A DNA stretch of 64,000 nt. Origin: an uncultured Clostridia bacterium (lineage in GTDB: Bacteria > Bacillota > Clostridia > UMGS1883). Numbering within the stretch: position 1 is the stretch's first letter; every line of letters starts with the position of its first letter. The notes below the pieces were generated by a model. The model was given only the letters and a program-made list of their open reading frames with translations. It was not told the origin of the DNA and did not search any database. The translations under genes were made by a program, and so were the position numbers. This document shows, in pieces, positions 37,026-45,101 of the stretch. The DNA lies in contig CAKSFM010000008.1 of assembly GCA_934454525.1 (NCBI GenBank), positions 47,052-111,051 on the forward strand, given 5' to 3'.

Positions 37026-38214
37026 ACAAAGTCTTAAAAGGTTTTTGGCTGTTATAACAATATTCTGTGCGGTGTTCTGCGGCTTTTCCTACGGTGCGCT
37101 TGCCGATACCGAAATAAAAGTATATGTAAACGGCGAACAGCTTTCGTTTGACGCGGAGCCGCGTATTTACGGAGGCAGAACACTCGTTCCTCTGCGCGGC
37201 GTTTTTTCGGCACTCGGCGCAGAGGTTGTCTGGGACGGGCAAAATGCAGCCGTAAAGGCTGTCCGCGGCAGTTCGGAAATTGAAATTATTCCCGGAGAAA
37301 ACAGCTTTTCAGTGAACGGAGAGGACATACCGCTCGATTCTCCGGCAATTATCGAAAACGGCAGAACGCTTGTTCCCCTGCGCGCAGTTGCGCAGGCGTT
37401 CGGCTGCTCTGTTGTATGGAACGGCGCTTCGCGCACCGCATCAATAAGCACGGGCGAAAAAGTCAGGGTGCACTTTCTGTACTGCGGACAGGCGGATTGT
37501 GAATTTATTGAACTTCCGAACGGCGAATGTATGCTGATTGACTCAGGCGAAGCCAAATTCGGCGGTAAACTTGCGGAATATATCAAGTCGCTCGGTTATA
37601 CTAAAATCGACTGTATTGTTGCAACTCATCCGCATGCTGACCATATCGGCGGCATGGCAAAGGTGCTCGAAACATTTCCTGTCGGAAAATTTTATATGCC
37701 CGAACGTTCGTATACCACGAAAACCTTTGAACGGATGCTCAACGCGCTTGAAAAAAACGGATGTGAAGCCGATTATATTGCGGCAGGCACATCTTTTAAA
37801 TACGGAGAAGCGGAATTTTCCGCCGCTGCACCGCTCAGGCTTGATTATAGCAGAATGAACAATATTTCGGCGGTTCTGAAAATGAAATACGGAAGCGTTT
37901 CGGTTATTTTCTGCGGCGATGCGGAAACTGATTCGGAAAGCGACATTCTGCTTTCCGGCGCTGACATTTCCGCGGATGTAATCAAGATAGGTCATCACGG
38001 AAGCGACACTTCATCATCCGAACCTTTTCTGCGCGCGGTTAATCCGAAAGCCGCGGTTATTTCAGACGGAATCGGGAATAAATACGGATTCCCGTCCAAC
38101 CTTGTGACGGGCAGGCTCGAAAAACTCGGAATTGAAATTTTCCGCACCGATTTAAACGGCGATATAACCCTCGAAACGGACGGTTATTTCTACGGAATAC
38201 AAACAGAGAGATAA
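37015..38214 (+). CDS. Exported metallo-beta-lactamase-fold hydrolase with copper-amine-oxidase-type stalk domain
   Basis: A 399-residue protein. A signal peptide spans about 1-30. Two stalk repeats follow (about 33-145), each with the GRTLVPLR motif (residues 54-61 and 116-123) known from copper amine oxidase N-terminal domains of Clostridia. The C-terminal domain is a metallo-beta-lactamase fold close to the ComEC hydrolase part, with the metal motif HPHADH at 205-210, GDAETDSE and KIGHHGSDTSS. It probably acts outside the cell at the wall on a phosphodiester or similar bond. Substrate is unknown. Confidence 0.88.
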   Translation: MYVKQSLKRFLAVITIFCAVFCGFSYGALADTEIKVYVNGEQLSFDAEPRIYGGRTLVPLRGVFSALGAEVVWDGQNAAVKAVRGSSEIEIIPGENSFSVNGEDIPLDSPAIIENGRTLVPLRAVAQAFGCSVVWNGASRTASISTGEKVRVHFLYCGQADCEFIELPNGECMLIDSGEAKFGGKLAEYIKSLGYTKIDCIVATHPHADHIGGMAKVLETFPVGKFYMPERSYTTKTFERMLNALEKNGCEADYIAAGTSFKYGEAEFSAAAPLRLDYSRMNNISAVLKMKYGSVSVIFCGDAETDSESDILLSGADISADVIKIGHHGSDTSSSEPFLRAVNPKAAVISDGIGNKYGFPSNLVTGRLEKLGIEIFRTDLNGDITLETDGYFYGIQTER

Positions 38215-38229
38215 AGAGGAGAAACAGAT

Positions 38230-39093
38230 ATGGATTACAGATTTTTAAGATTCCCCGGAGGGAAGCAAAAAGCTGTTACTTTCAGCTATGATGACGGATA
38301 TAAGTCCGACATACGTCTCTCGGAAATTTTCAATAAATATAATATTAAGGCAACTTTCAATCTGAACAGCCGTTTGGGCGGAGAACGCCGCATGACAACC
38401 GATGAAGTAAAAAAACATATTCTCGGCTGCGGTCACGAGGTTGCCGTTCACGGCGCATATCACCTTGCCCCGGGAAAGCTGACCCCGATTGAGGGCATCC
38501 GCGAGTTCCTTGACTGCCGCCTTGAGCTTGAGAAAAGGTTTGATATGATTATACGCGGCTGCGCATATCCGAACAGCGGCATCACGGTAATCAACAACGG
38601 CAATTCATATGAAAAAATAAGGGGTTGGATGGCTGACCTCGGCATAGCTTATGCAAGAACGCTCGGCGGAGATAACGATTCGTTTACCATACCCGTTGAC
38701 TGGCTTTCATGGATGCCGACAGCACACCATGAAAATCCCGAAATATTTGATTACATTGAAGAATTCACAAGTATTCGCAATGATACAAGCGTTTATCCCG
38801 ACCGCCGCTATCCGCGCCTGTTCTATGTGTGGGGTCACAGCTTCGAATTTGACCGCAACGATAACTGGAACAGAATCGAAGAAATCTGCGGACAGCTCGG
38901 TGGACGCGATGACACATGGTACGCAACAAATATTGAAATCCATGATTATGTGGCGGCATACAATTCTCTTGTTTTCAGTGCCGACGGCACTAGAATTTAT
39001 AATCCTACCGATAAAAAGATATGGATTGAGGTAATCGGCAGCGGAGTTTATACAGTTGAATCCGGGCAAACCATAGAAGTAAAACCCAACTGA
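38230..39093 (+). CDS. Polysaccharide deacetylase (NodB fold)
   Basis: A 287-residue carbohydrate esterase family 4-like protein. The metal and catalytic motif is FSYDDGYKSD (Asp21, Asp22) and the second metal motif is EVAVHGAYH with His74 and His78. No signal peptide is seen, so it may act in the cytoplasm or on sugar intermediates, unlike exported peptidoglycan deacetylases. A C-terminal beta segment follows the barrel. AGAGGAG gives a good ribosome site, 16 bases after the previous gene. Confidence 0.85.
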   Translation: MDYRFLRFPGGKQKAVTFSYDDGYKSDIRLSEIFNKYNIKATFNLNSRLGGERRMTTDEVKKHILGCGHEVAVHGAYHLAPGKLTPIEGIREFLDCRLELEKRFDMIIRGCAYPNSGITVINNGNSYEKIRGWMADLGIAYARTLGGDNDSFTIPVDWLSWMPTAHHENPEIFDYIEEFTSIRNDTSVYPDRRYPRLFYVWGHSFEFDRNDNWNRIEEICGQLGGRDDTWYATNIEIHDYVAAYNSLVFSADGTRIYNPTDKKIWIEVIGSGVYTVESGQTIEVKPN

Positions 39094-39109
39094 CAAACAG
39101 CGCGGGTCT

Positions 39110-39158
39110 GCGGCGGCAGGTCTGCGCTGTTTGCTGCCTGCCGGCGGCAACATTTTTT
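39110..39158 (+). terminator. Probable terminator after the deacetylase gene
   Basis: GC-rich arms (GCGGCAGG with CCTGCCGGC, one bulge) are followed after four bases by CATTTTTTT. Competing pairings in this GC-rich stretch are possible, so the exact fold is uncertain. Confidence 0.55.
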
Positions 39159-39168
39159 TGAAATGTTA

Positions 39169-39197
39169 TTGACATTTGCAGCACATTATATTATAAT
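39169..39197 (+). promoter_or_regulatory. Perfect consensus sigma-A promoter of tfoX-cat
   Basis: TTGACA (39169-39174) and TATAAT (39192-39197) match the sigma-A consensus fully, with a 17-base spacer. It is the strongest promoter match in the window. Confidence 0.9.
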
Positions 39198-39199
39198 TA

Positions 39200-39221
39200 A
39201 CCTAACGAATGTTAGTTAGGT
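39200..39221 (+). promoter_or_regulatory. Operator-like palindrome overlapping the start of tfoX-cat transcription
   Basis: ACCTAAC and GTTAGGT form 7-bp arms spaced by 8 bases, a 22-base layout typical of TetR-type repressor operators. It begins three bases after the -10 box, so a bound protein would block transcription. No TetR-type gene lies in the window. Confidence 0.6.
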
Positions 39222-39285
39222 CAAGATCCTCTGCCGCAGCATTCGCCATAACATAAATTTTTCGGTCAAAGAAAGGGGTGCGGCA

Positions 39286-39603
39286 ATGGCAACAAGCAAG
39301 GAATACTTAACTTTTGTTTCAGAGCAGCTGTCGGGAATATGCGGCATAACATACAGGCAAATGATGGGGGAATATATTATTTACCTGAACGGAAAGACAG
39401 CTGCATATCTTTGCGATGACCGGTTTTTGGTTAAACCTGTTCCGTCGGCGGAGGCAATGCTTCCGAATGCTCCGCATGAGCCTCCGTATGACGGGGCAAA
39501 GGATATGATTTTAGTTGAGCAAATTGAGGATAAACAATTTCTGGAGGAGCTGTTTGCAGCAATATATGATGAGCTGCCGGCACCGAAAAAAAGGAGAAGA
39601 TGA
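39286..39603 (+). CDS. TfoX N-terminal domain-like protein
   Basis: A 105-residue protein with the TfoX/Sxy N-terminal pattern: RQMMGEYIIYLNGKTAAYLCDDRFLVKP. In gamma-proteobacteria such proteins regulate competence, but stand-alone versions in Firmicutes have no known role and often travel with resistance or detoxification genes. The end is basic (KKRRR). It is followed 4 bases later by the acetyltransferase and shares its regulated promoter. Confidence 0.85.
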   Translation: MATSKEYLTFVSEQLSGICGITYRQMMGEYIIYLNGKTAAYLCDDRFLVKPVPSAEAMLPNAPHEPPYDGAKDMILVEQIEDKQFLEELFAAIYDELPAPKKRRR

Positions 39604-39607
39604 TAAA

Positions 39608-40258
39608 ATGAATTACAGAATTATTGATAAGGAAACATACTACCGAAAAGGTGTATTCCGCCATTTTTCGGAGGATTGCAAATGTTCGACATCAATTACT
39701 TCGAGAATTGATGTGACAGCGCTTAAGGATTACTCAAAAAAGACGGGTACGAAGTTTTATATTAATTTTTTATATATACTTGCTAAGGTGCTGAATTCCC
39801 GCGATGATTATAAAATGGGATACCTGTGGCAGACAGACACGCTTATCTGCTATGATAAAATTAACCCGGCTCAGTATATATTCCATGACGACACCGAAAC
39901 CTGCACACCCGTTTATACGGAATATTTTGAGGATTATAACAAATTCTACGAATGTTGTGCTGCCGATATTGAAAAGGCGAAGAAAACACGTGCGTACGGT
40001 CTTGATATGGCTAATCATCCGAACTGGTTTGACGCTTCATATATTTCATGGCTGAGTTATGATTCATTAAATATTGAGCTTCCCGACGGGCATTTGTTTT
40101 TTGCTCCGATTATAAACTGGGGTAAATACAGAGAGGAAAACGGACGTCTGGTTATGCCTGTGACGGTGCGTTTGAATCATGCAATTGCCGACGGATACCT
40201 TGTGGCAAAGGTTTTTAAGCTGCTTGAAGAAGAAATCAGCGCTTTTACAGCTGTCTAG
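39608..40258 (+). CDS. cat: Type A chloramphenicol acetyltransferase-like protein
   Basis: A 216-residue member of the CAT family, which moves an acetyl group from acetyl-CoA to chloramphenicol. The catalytic histidine is His191 in RLNHAIADGYLVAKVF, where Asp195 is the structural partner; the usual HHAxxDG is here NHAIADG. The start is the ATG at 39608 behind AAGGAGA. CAT-fold proteins with other acceptors exist, so resistance is likely but not proven. It is expressed with the tfoX-like gene from a promoter with operator-like symmetry, which would fit inducible control. Confidence 0.85.
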   Translation: MNYRIIDKETYYRKGVFRHFSEDCKCSTSITSRIDVTALKDYSKKTGTKFYINFLYILAKVLNSRDDYKMGYLWQTDTLICYDKINPAQYIFHDDTETCTPVYTEYFEDYNKFYECCAADIEKAKKTRAYGLDMANHPNWFDASYISWLSYDSLNIELPDGHLFFAPIINWGKYREENGRLVMPVTVRLNHAIADGYLVAKVFKLLEEEISAFTAV

Positions 40259-40583
40259 AAAATACCGGCAAATACTTTCGTATTTGCCTCAGACTGTCGA
40301 AAAAGTCGGTCAAGCACAAGCAAACAACATTTTTATTACAATAATTAAAGAGTTATTTATTTAAACAAATGCTAAAACAAATCAGACATTTGTTTGGATA
40401 ACGAATAAAACCCCCGAAATTTCGGGGGTTTTGCTTGTTTCCGTCCGGCACACCCTCTAACGTACTTTTGTACGCCGACGAGTGTGTGCCGAACAGATTT
40501 ACCTTCCTTTTTCAATGTCTGCCAGCGTGTCGATAGGTTTATCGACACGCTGCGGCAAATACTTTCGTATTTGCCGGTATTTT
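40259..40583. repeat. 325-base non-coding element with 30-base inverted ends
   Basis: This fills the gap between cat and hsp20. The left end AAAATACCGGCAAATAC (40259-40275) is repeated in inverted form at 40567-40583, and each end includes a hairpin GGCAAATAC-loop-GTATTTGCC. Inside are a terminator (40407-40432), a stem of GGCACAC/GTGTGTGCC around CGTACTTTTGTACG (40447-40492) and a perfect 11-bp hairpin (40525-40550). No credible gene was seen. The layout resembles a miniature inverted-repeat element or a nested set of hairpins. Confidence 0.65.
40407..40432. terminator. Bidirectional terminator between cat and hsp20
   Basis: A 26-base perfect palindrome, AAAACCCCCGAAA and its complement, with T-rich sequence after it on the plus strand. 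It lies between convergent genes and can serve both. Confidence 0.8.
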
Positions 40584-40594
40584 GGTTGTATCTG

Positions 40595-41050
40595 TTATTC
40601 AATTTCAAGCCGTTTGGGTTGCGGGGTTGTATTTTCCTTTTTGGGAAGCGTCAGCGTCAGCACACCGTCATTATATTTTGCTTTGATGTCATCAGCTTTA
40701 ACCGCTGAAATATCAAAGTCACGGCAATATGAACCATACGATCTTTCGCAGCGGACAAATTTGCCTTTTTTATCCTTTTCTTCATGCTCCAAATGACGTT
40801 CCGCACTGACTGTCAGCGTATCTCCGTTTATATCCAGCTTAATATCCTCTTTCTTAAATCCGGGAAGATCTGCTTCAAGAATATATTTATCTCCCTCGTC
40901 CGAAATATCGGTTTTAAATTCTGCAAGCGGATTATCACCGAAAAATCCGAACGGCGTTCCGAAAAATCTCTTTTCAAATTCTTCCATATCGCGGAACGGA
41001 TTATAAGATACTGAATTATTTTTACGGTTATAAGGTCTGAGTTCAAACAT
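40595..41050 (-). CDS. hsp20: Hsp20-family small heat shock protein
   Basis: A 151-residue small heat shock protein that binds unfolding proteins without ATP. The alpha-crystallin domain spans about 44-140: KYILEADLPGFKKEDIKLDI, then FVRCERSYGSYCRDFDI and the GVLTLTLPK motif near the end. The N-terminus is aromatic, as usual. GAGG is 8 bases before the ATG. A CIRCE element lies about 200 bases upstream, so control by HrcA is likely. Confidence 0.95.
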   Translation of the reverse strand: MFELRPYNRKNNSVSYNPFRDMEEFEKRFFGTPFGFFGDNPLAEFKTDISDEGDKYILEADLPGFKKEDIKLDINGDTLTVSAERHLEHEEKDKKGKFVRCERSYGSYCRDFDISAVKADDIKAKYNDGVLTLTLPKKENTTPQPKRLEIE

Positions 41051-41088
41051 AATAAATACCTCGATTCATAATTTCATATTTTTTATTT

Positions 41089-41142
41089 TTAAATTTCAGC
41101 TTTACCGATCGAACTGCTTCGTCGGTTATTTTTGTTTTCCAT
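41089..41142 (-). CDS. Possible 17-residue leader peptide upstream of hsp20
   Basis: An ATG at 41142 begins a 17-codon frame (MENKNNRRSSSIGKAEI) preceded by AAAGGATGG. It ends 38 bases before the hsp20 start. The peptide is basic and polar with no hydrophobic segment. It may be a regulatory uORF or chance; the good ribosome site is the only evidence. Confidence 0.4.
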   Translation of the reverse strand: MENKNNRRSSSIGKAEI

Positions 41143-41246
41143 CGGTATCACCATCCTTTATTATTTTGTTCCTTTTCTTTTGAACAATTGTATTATAACG
41201 CCCGTTTTTGCAAATATTATTATTATTTTATGAACAATTTGTAAAT

Positions 41247-41273
41247 TTAGCACTCGGTGCTTTAGAGTGCTGA
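41247..41273. promoter_or_regulatory. CIRCE element (HrcA operator)
   Basis: TTAGCACTC, 9 bases, GAGTGCTGA: this matches the CIRCE consensus TTAGCACTC-N9-GAGTGCTAA with one change at the last arm. HrcA represses such promoters and releases them on heat stress. The element lies between divergent genes; hsp20 is the expected target. Confidence 0.85.
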
Positions 41274-41387
41274 TAATTTCAAAATTTACAATTTATTCAC
41301 GCTGCCGCATTGCATTGTTTGCAGAAATATGATAAAATATATTAATTGAAAAGAGATTTCCGGGAAACAGGTTTCGGAGGGAGCAAT

Positions 41388-42203
41388 GTGTTTGGATTTG
41401 TGAAAGTATATAAGGATTTGCTGCGCGTCCGCGATTACAATATATTCCGCGCCTATTACTGCGGACTTTGCAGGGAGCTTGGCAGGCGGTACAATCAGTT
41501 TACCCGTCTCGGACTGAGTTATGACATGACATTTCTTGCAATTCTGATTTCATCGCTCGAAAGCAAAACACCGGAATTAAAAAAATCGCGCTGCATTGTT
41601 CACCCGTTCACAAAACGCACTGCATACATTCGTGACCGCGGAATTTCATACAGTGCGGATATGTCCGTGCTGCTCACGTTTCTCAAGCTTAAGGACGATA
41701 TAAGCGATGAGCACAAAATCGGAGCATATACCGCAATGCCGTTTTACTGCCGTGCTTTCAGGAAGGCGGCAGGGAAATACCCTGAGCAGTACAAGTGCAT
41801 GGTAAACAGTCTTGCGGAATTATCCGCGCTTGAAAAAAGCGGCTGCAGCAGTGCTGACCGCGCGGCAGACTGTTTCGGAAAGCTTTTGGAAAGAGTTTTT
41901 GACATTGACGGCAATAACCCGGTGCTTGCGCGGCTCGGTTTTCTGACAGGGCGGTTTATTTATATTATCGATGCCGCCGCCGATATTGAGGACGATATTA
42001 AAAACGGCTGCTACAATCCGTTTGCCGCCGCCGGTCATCCGCCCGATATTGACGCGCTGAAAAAGGATGTGCATGCATCGCTCCTGCTTCTGCTGAAAGA
42101 TATTTCGGACGCCTATGACCTTATAGATATAAAGAAAAACAAAGAACTTCTTGACAATATTATTTACCTTGGCATGAGAAATGCCGCAGAAACGGGGATG
42201 TAA
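41388..42203 (+). CDS. DUF5685-family protein
   Basis: A 271-residue protein with the start pattern MFGFVKVYKDLLRVRDYNIF followed by the CGLCREL motif, which marks the DUF5685 family of Clostridia. The rest is mainly helical, with conserved Asp and His residues and an IIDAADIEDD-like stretch (YIIDAAADIEDDIKNG) that could bind metal. The function is unknown. The start is the GTG at 41388, seven bases after GGAGG; the TTG at 41346 lacks a ribosome site. A J-domain protein gene follows by 31 bases, a frequent pairing. Confidence 0.8.
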   Translation: MFGFVKVYKDLLRVRDYNIFRAYYCGLCRELGRRYNQFTRLGLSYDMTFLAILISSLESKTPELKKSRCIVHPFTKRTAYIRDRGISYSADMSVLLTFLKLKDDISDEHKIGAYTAMPFYCRAFRKAAGKYPEQYKCMVNSLAELSALEKSGCSSADRAADCFGKLLERVFDIDGNNPVLARLGFLTGRFIYIIDAAADIEDDIKNGCYNPFAAAGHPPDIDALKKDVHASLLLLLKDISDAYDLIDIKKNKELLDNIIYLGMRNAAETGM

Positions 42204-42234
42204 AAATATTTCACATCCCGGGAAAGGAACTGGT

Positions 42235-42855
42235 ATGAATATGAATCCGTACGAAGTGCTCGGCGTTGACGAAAATGCCGACGATGCAACAATAAAAAAG
42301 GCATACAGAGAGCTTGTGAAAAAGTATCATCCCGACCGTTACAAGGATAATCCGCTTGAGGATTTGGCAAAGGAAAAGCTTCAGCAGATTAACGAAGCCT
42401 ATGACACAATTATGAAAATGCGCGCGAACGGCAGCTCGGCATCATCCTCATCATCGGGAAGCTATGCAGGCTCATCCTACTCGGCAAATTCCGATTTTGC
42501 TTATATCCGCAATCTTTTTTCGCAGCGCCGTTATGATGAAGCCGACGCGGAGCTGAACCGCAGAAATGACGGCAGCGCTGAGTGGCACTTTCTCAAGGGC
42601 TGCGTCTGCATGGCAAAAGGCTGGAATTTTGACGGAATCCGCCATTTGCAGACGGCGGTCAATATGGATCCCTCGAATATGGAATACCGGAATGTTTTGA
42701 ACAACATAAATATGCGCGGTTCATCATATAATCAGTGGGGGAATCAGCGCGGCTACAGTTCCTCAGGGGTTGACATCTGCAATTGCTGCAGCAACCTGCT
42801 GTGCGCCGACTGCTGCTGTGAAATGCTCGGGGGCGACCTCATTCCCTGCTGCTGA
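42235..42855 (+). CDS. J-domain protein with Cys-rich tail
   Basis: A 206-residue co-chaperone-like protein. The J domain covers about 3-65 with the HPD motif at 32-34 that stimulates DnaK ATPase. A Ser-rich linker (about 66-90) and a TPR-like helical part (about 95-155) follow. The last 25 residues are rich in cysteine (CNCCSNLLCADCCCEM, then CC at the end), which could bind metal or membranes. The zinc-finger domain of true DnaJ is absent. The start is the ATG at 42235 after AAAGGAA. Confidence 0.85.
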   Translation: MNMNPYEVLGVDENADDATIKKAYRELVKKYHPDRYKDNPLEDLAKEKLQQINEAYDTIMKMRANGSSASSSSSGSYAGSSYSANSDFAYIRNLFSQRRYDEADAELNRRNDGSAEWHFLKGCVCMAKGWNFDGIRHLQTAVNMDPSNMEYRNVLNNINMRGSSYNQWGNQRGYSSSGVDICNCCSNLLCADCCCEMLGGDLIPCC

Positions 42856-42956
42856 CGGGGCGTTCGGTGATATTCCGTAAATCTCCTTTACCTCTTTACT
42901 TCGCCTAATGCCTCTTTTACTTTATGCCGAAGCTCATCGGCCGATTGGAGATATTT

Positions 42957-43445
42957 ATGAACAAAAAAATCACGTTCTGTTCTATGATGGCTTTACTCGG
43001 TATTATTTCAATGCTTGCAGCGGTTTGGCTGCCGACCTGCAAGCTGTTTTTCTACTGTTTTTCAACGCTTTTTACTTATATATGCACAGAGGAGCACGGA
43101 ATCAGGTACGGATTGCTTACATACGCTGTTATATCGCTGTGCGGATTTTTGATTATTCCGTCAAAGGCGGCAGTCGCGGCATATGCTCTTATTGCCGGAT
43201 ATTATCCCGTTGTGAAGCACATAACGGAACGCCGCTTCTCAAAAAGGTATGTCCGTGTGCTTTTGAAGCTGCTGTTTGCTGCAATCTCCTCTTTATTGAC
43301 TTATACCCTGCTCAGGCTCTTTATCACTGTTGCATTTCCGCGTACTGCTGTTATATTTGCCGGCATTGTTATATTTGCAGTGTACGACATTGCGCTGTCG
43401 GAAGGAATAAAGTTTTATGCTCTGAGATTCCGCAGCAGGCAGTGA
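42957..43445 (+). CDS. Small polytopic membrane protein, unknown function
   Basis: A 162-residue protein with about five hydrophobic segments (about 6-25, 30-45, 48-65, 72-86, 100-150) and few charges. I do not recognise the family; its hydrophobic pattern resembles uncharacterised membrane proteins with short loops. The start is the ATG at 42957, six bases after TTGGAG. It lies 101 bases after the J-domain gene and ends before a two-way terminator. Confidence 0.65.
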   Translation: MNKKITFCSMMALLGIISMLAAVWLPTCKLFFYCFSTLFTYICTEEHGIRYGLLTYAVISLCGFLIIPSKAAVAAYALIAGYYPVVKHITERRFSKRYVRVLLKLLFAAISSLLTYTLLRLFITVAFPRTAVIFAGIVIFAVYDIALSEGIKFYALRFRSRQ

Positions 43446-43517
43446 CAATCCGCTGCTTGTTTTGAGCCGGATTAAACTTGCGAAAACAACGCCATGAGCA
43501 AACTCTGATTTTATACA

Positions 43518-43554
43518 AAAAACTCCGGTTCTGTTCAGCAGAGCCGGAGTTTTT
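43518..43554. terminator. Bidirectional terminator between convergent genes
   Basis: AAAACTCCGGTTCTG pairs with its complement around a short loop, with one G-U pair, bounded by A and T runs. It lies between 43445 (+) and 43601 (-). Confidence 0.85.
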
Positions 43555-43600
43555 CAAGCATTCCAATCCGAAATCACAGCGATTTCGGGCATTTTCTTTA

Positions 43601-44176
43601 TTATTTATCTAAAATCTTATATACTGCTGTTCCGACAACAGTTCCGAGAATTGCGCAAACAACCGCTTCGACCGCACCGTTCAGTCCGACAAACGCAACA
43701 GCAAAGTTTAAAAGCTTCATATCGCCGCGCATTCCCATAATATAATCGGATTTGCCGAAAAGCAGAAACAGTGTGCTCATGAAAAACAGTGTGTTTAGCA
43801 CGGGCGCGCATATTCCCGTTGAAATAAAACCGGCTTTTTTCCCTTTCAACGCCTTGAAAACCAAACCGGCAATCAAACCCATGAGGATGCGCGGAACAAA
43901 GCACAGCACCGCTGTGAAAAAAGCGTTGATTGACATAAGCGTTGCGCCGAAATAGCTCATGCCCGTAAATGCCTGAATGAAGCTCATCAATCCGAACACG
44001 CCGCCGATCACTGCGCCGCCTGCTGCGCCGAGAGTGATGGATGCGATGATGACCGGAACCGCGAGAAACGTTATCTCAATAATTCCGACCTTCAGAAAGC
44101 CGAGCGGAGTCAATCCCATAACAACGGTGATTGCTGCCAGAAGTGCGTACAAAACGATTTGTTTTGTCCTGTTCAT
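43601..44176 (-). CDS. ECF transporter S component, probable pantothenate type
   Basis: A 191-residue membrane protein with about six helices. The sequence FLKVGIIEITFLAVPVIIASITLGAAGGAVIGGVFGLMSF, cited in parts as EITFLAVPVI and GAAGGAVIGGVFGL, has the fold signature of vitamin-binding S components of energy-coupling factor transporters. It follows coaX by about 100 bases on the same strand, so pantothenate is the likely substrate (PanT type). The ATPases and EcfT are not in the window and are presumably shared. Confidence 0.82.
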   Translation of the reverse strand: MNRTKQIVLYALLAAITVVMGLTPLGFLKVGIIEITFLAVPVIIASITLGAAGGAVIGGVFGLMSFIQAFTGMSYFGATLMSINAFFTAVLCFVPRILMGLIAGLVFKALKGKKAGFISTGICAPVLNTLFFMSTLFLLFGKSDYIMGMRGDMKLLNFAVAFVGLNGAVEAVVCAILGTVVGTAVYKILDK

Positions 44177-44278
44177 AAAAAAACCTCCATTTTCGGGAAT
44201 ATTTTATATTCCCGTATATGCTGCCGCTCCGAAAGGATACAGCGCACGGGCAAAATTTGCCCTTAATTAAATTCCGAG

Positions 44279-45055
44279 TTAATTTTCCTGCGGACAATTC
44301 TTCCTGTAAATTATATAAAGTCCGTTCAGCAAAAGATTGTCATCAATCGTGATTTTGTGGCGGCAATGCGGAATAACAATGCGCGCAAGTCCGCCGGTTG
44401 CAACAAGCGTTGCCTTTGTTTTCAGCTCGTCAAAAATCCTGTCAACCATTCCGTCCACGAGTGCGGCATTTCCGAAAATCACGCCCGATTTCATGCACTC
44501 AACAGTGTTTTTTGCAATAACCGTTTTCGGCGCTTCAAGGCTGATTTGCGGCAGCTGCGCCGTTCCGCCGGCAAGCGCTTTCAGAGAAAGCTCAACTCCC
44601 GGAATAATCGAAACGCCCTTGAATGCCGCATGCTCGTCCACAACAATCATTTTTGTTGCCGTTCCCATGTCGGTGATAAGCACCGGCGGCTCGTACATGT
44701 TATATGCCGCAACGCAGGCGCATATCAAATCCGCCCCCACCTGAGAGGGATTGTCAACAAGCAGATTAATTCCCGTTTTAATCCCCGGGCCTACTATAAG
44801 CGATTCAACGCCGTAAACCATTTTAACGGCGCTTTTAAGGCTGTGCGTTATCTGCGGAACAACCGAAGAAATGATTGCGCCGCAAACGGAAGCCGTTTTT
44901 TCCGATTTAAGCGCGATTATGTTTTTTATTGTTGCCGCATATTCGGAATCGGTCTTTCTCGGGTCTGTTGAAAGCCGTGCAACAAAATTAAGGCTCTCCC
45001 CCTCAAAACCGCCGATTACTATATTCGTATTTCCGATGTCAATTGCAAGTATCAT
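44279..45055 (-). CDS. coaX: Type III pantothenate kinase
   Basis: A 258-residue ASKHA-fold kinase making 4'-phosphopantothenate, the first step to coenzyme A. Motifs are AIDIGNTNIVIGG at the start, ISSVVPQI, GADLICACVAAY and TDMGTATK for the phosphate-binding loop. This type needs a monovalent cation and is not inhibited by CoA. The start is the ATG at 45055 after AGGTGA; the GTG at 45064 overlaps that site. Confidence 0.96.
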   Translation of the reverse strand: MILAIDIGNTNIVIGGFEGESLNFVARLSTDPRKTDSEYAATIKNIIALKSEKTASVCGAIISSVVPQITHSLKSAVKMVYGVESLIVGPGIKTGINLLVDNPSQVGADLICACVAAYNMYEPPVLITDMGTATKMIVVDEHAAFKGVSIIPGVELSLKALAGGTAQLPQISLEAPKTVIAKNTVECMKSGVIFGNAALVDGMVDRIFDELKTKATLVATGGLARIVIPHCRHKITIDDNLLLNGLYIIYRKNCPQEN

Positions 45056-45072
45056 TCCAATCACCTGAGATT

Positions 45073-45101
45073 ATGTTATCAAAAAAAAACGCTGTTGTCA
45101 A
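45073..45101 (-). promoter_or_regulatory. Sigma-A promoter of coaX
   Basis: On the minus strand, TTGACA and TAACAT are 17 bases apart, with the -10 about 18 bases from the coaX start codon, which implies a very short leader. Confidence 0.65.

Larger units (their letters stand above)
41051..41387. other. Divergent control region between hsp20 and the DUF5685 gene
   Basis: This AT-rich 337-base stretch contains the leader ORF, the CIRCE element and a TATAAT-like box read on the minus strand (41192-41197). A TAAAAT-like box near 41333 could serve the plus-strand gene. No full gene was seen. The hsp20 start site cannot be fixed from sequence. Confidence 0.5.

Noticed and set aside
42908..43465. 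A 185-codon plus frame overlapping the small membrane protein gene
   Set aside because: It is Cys- and His-rich without a ribosome site; the overlapping frame from 42957 has a ribosome site and membrane helices.
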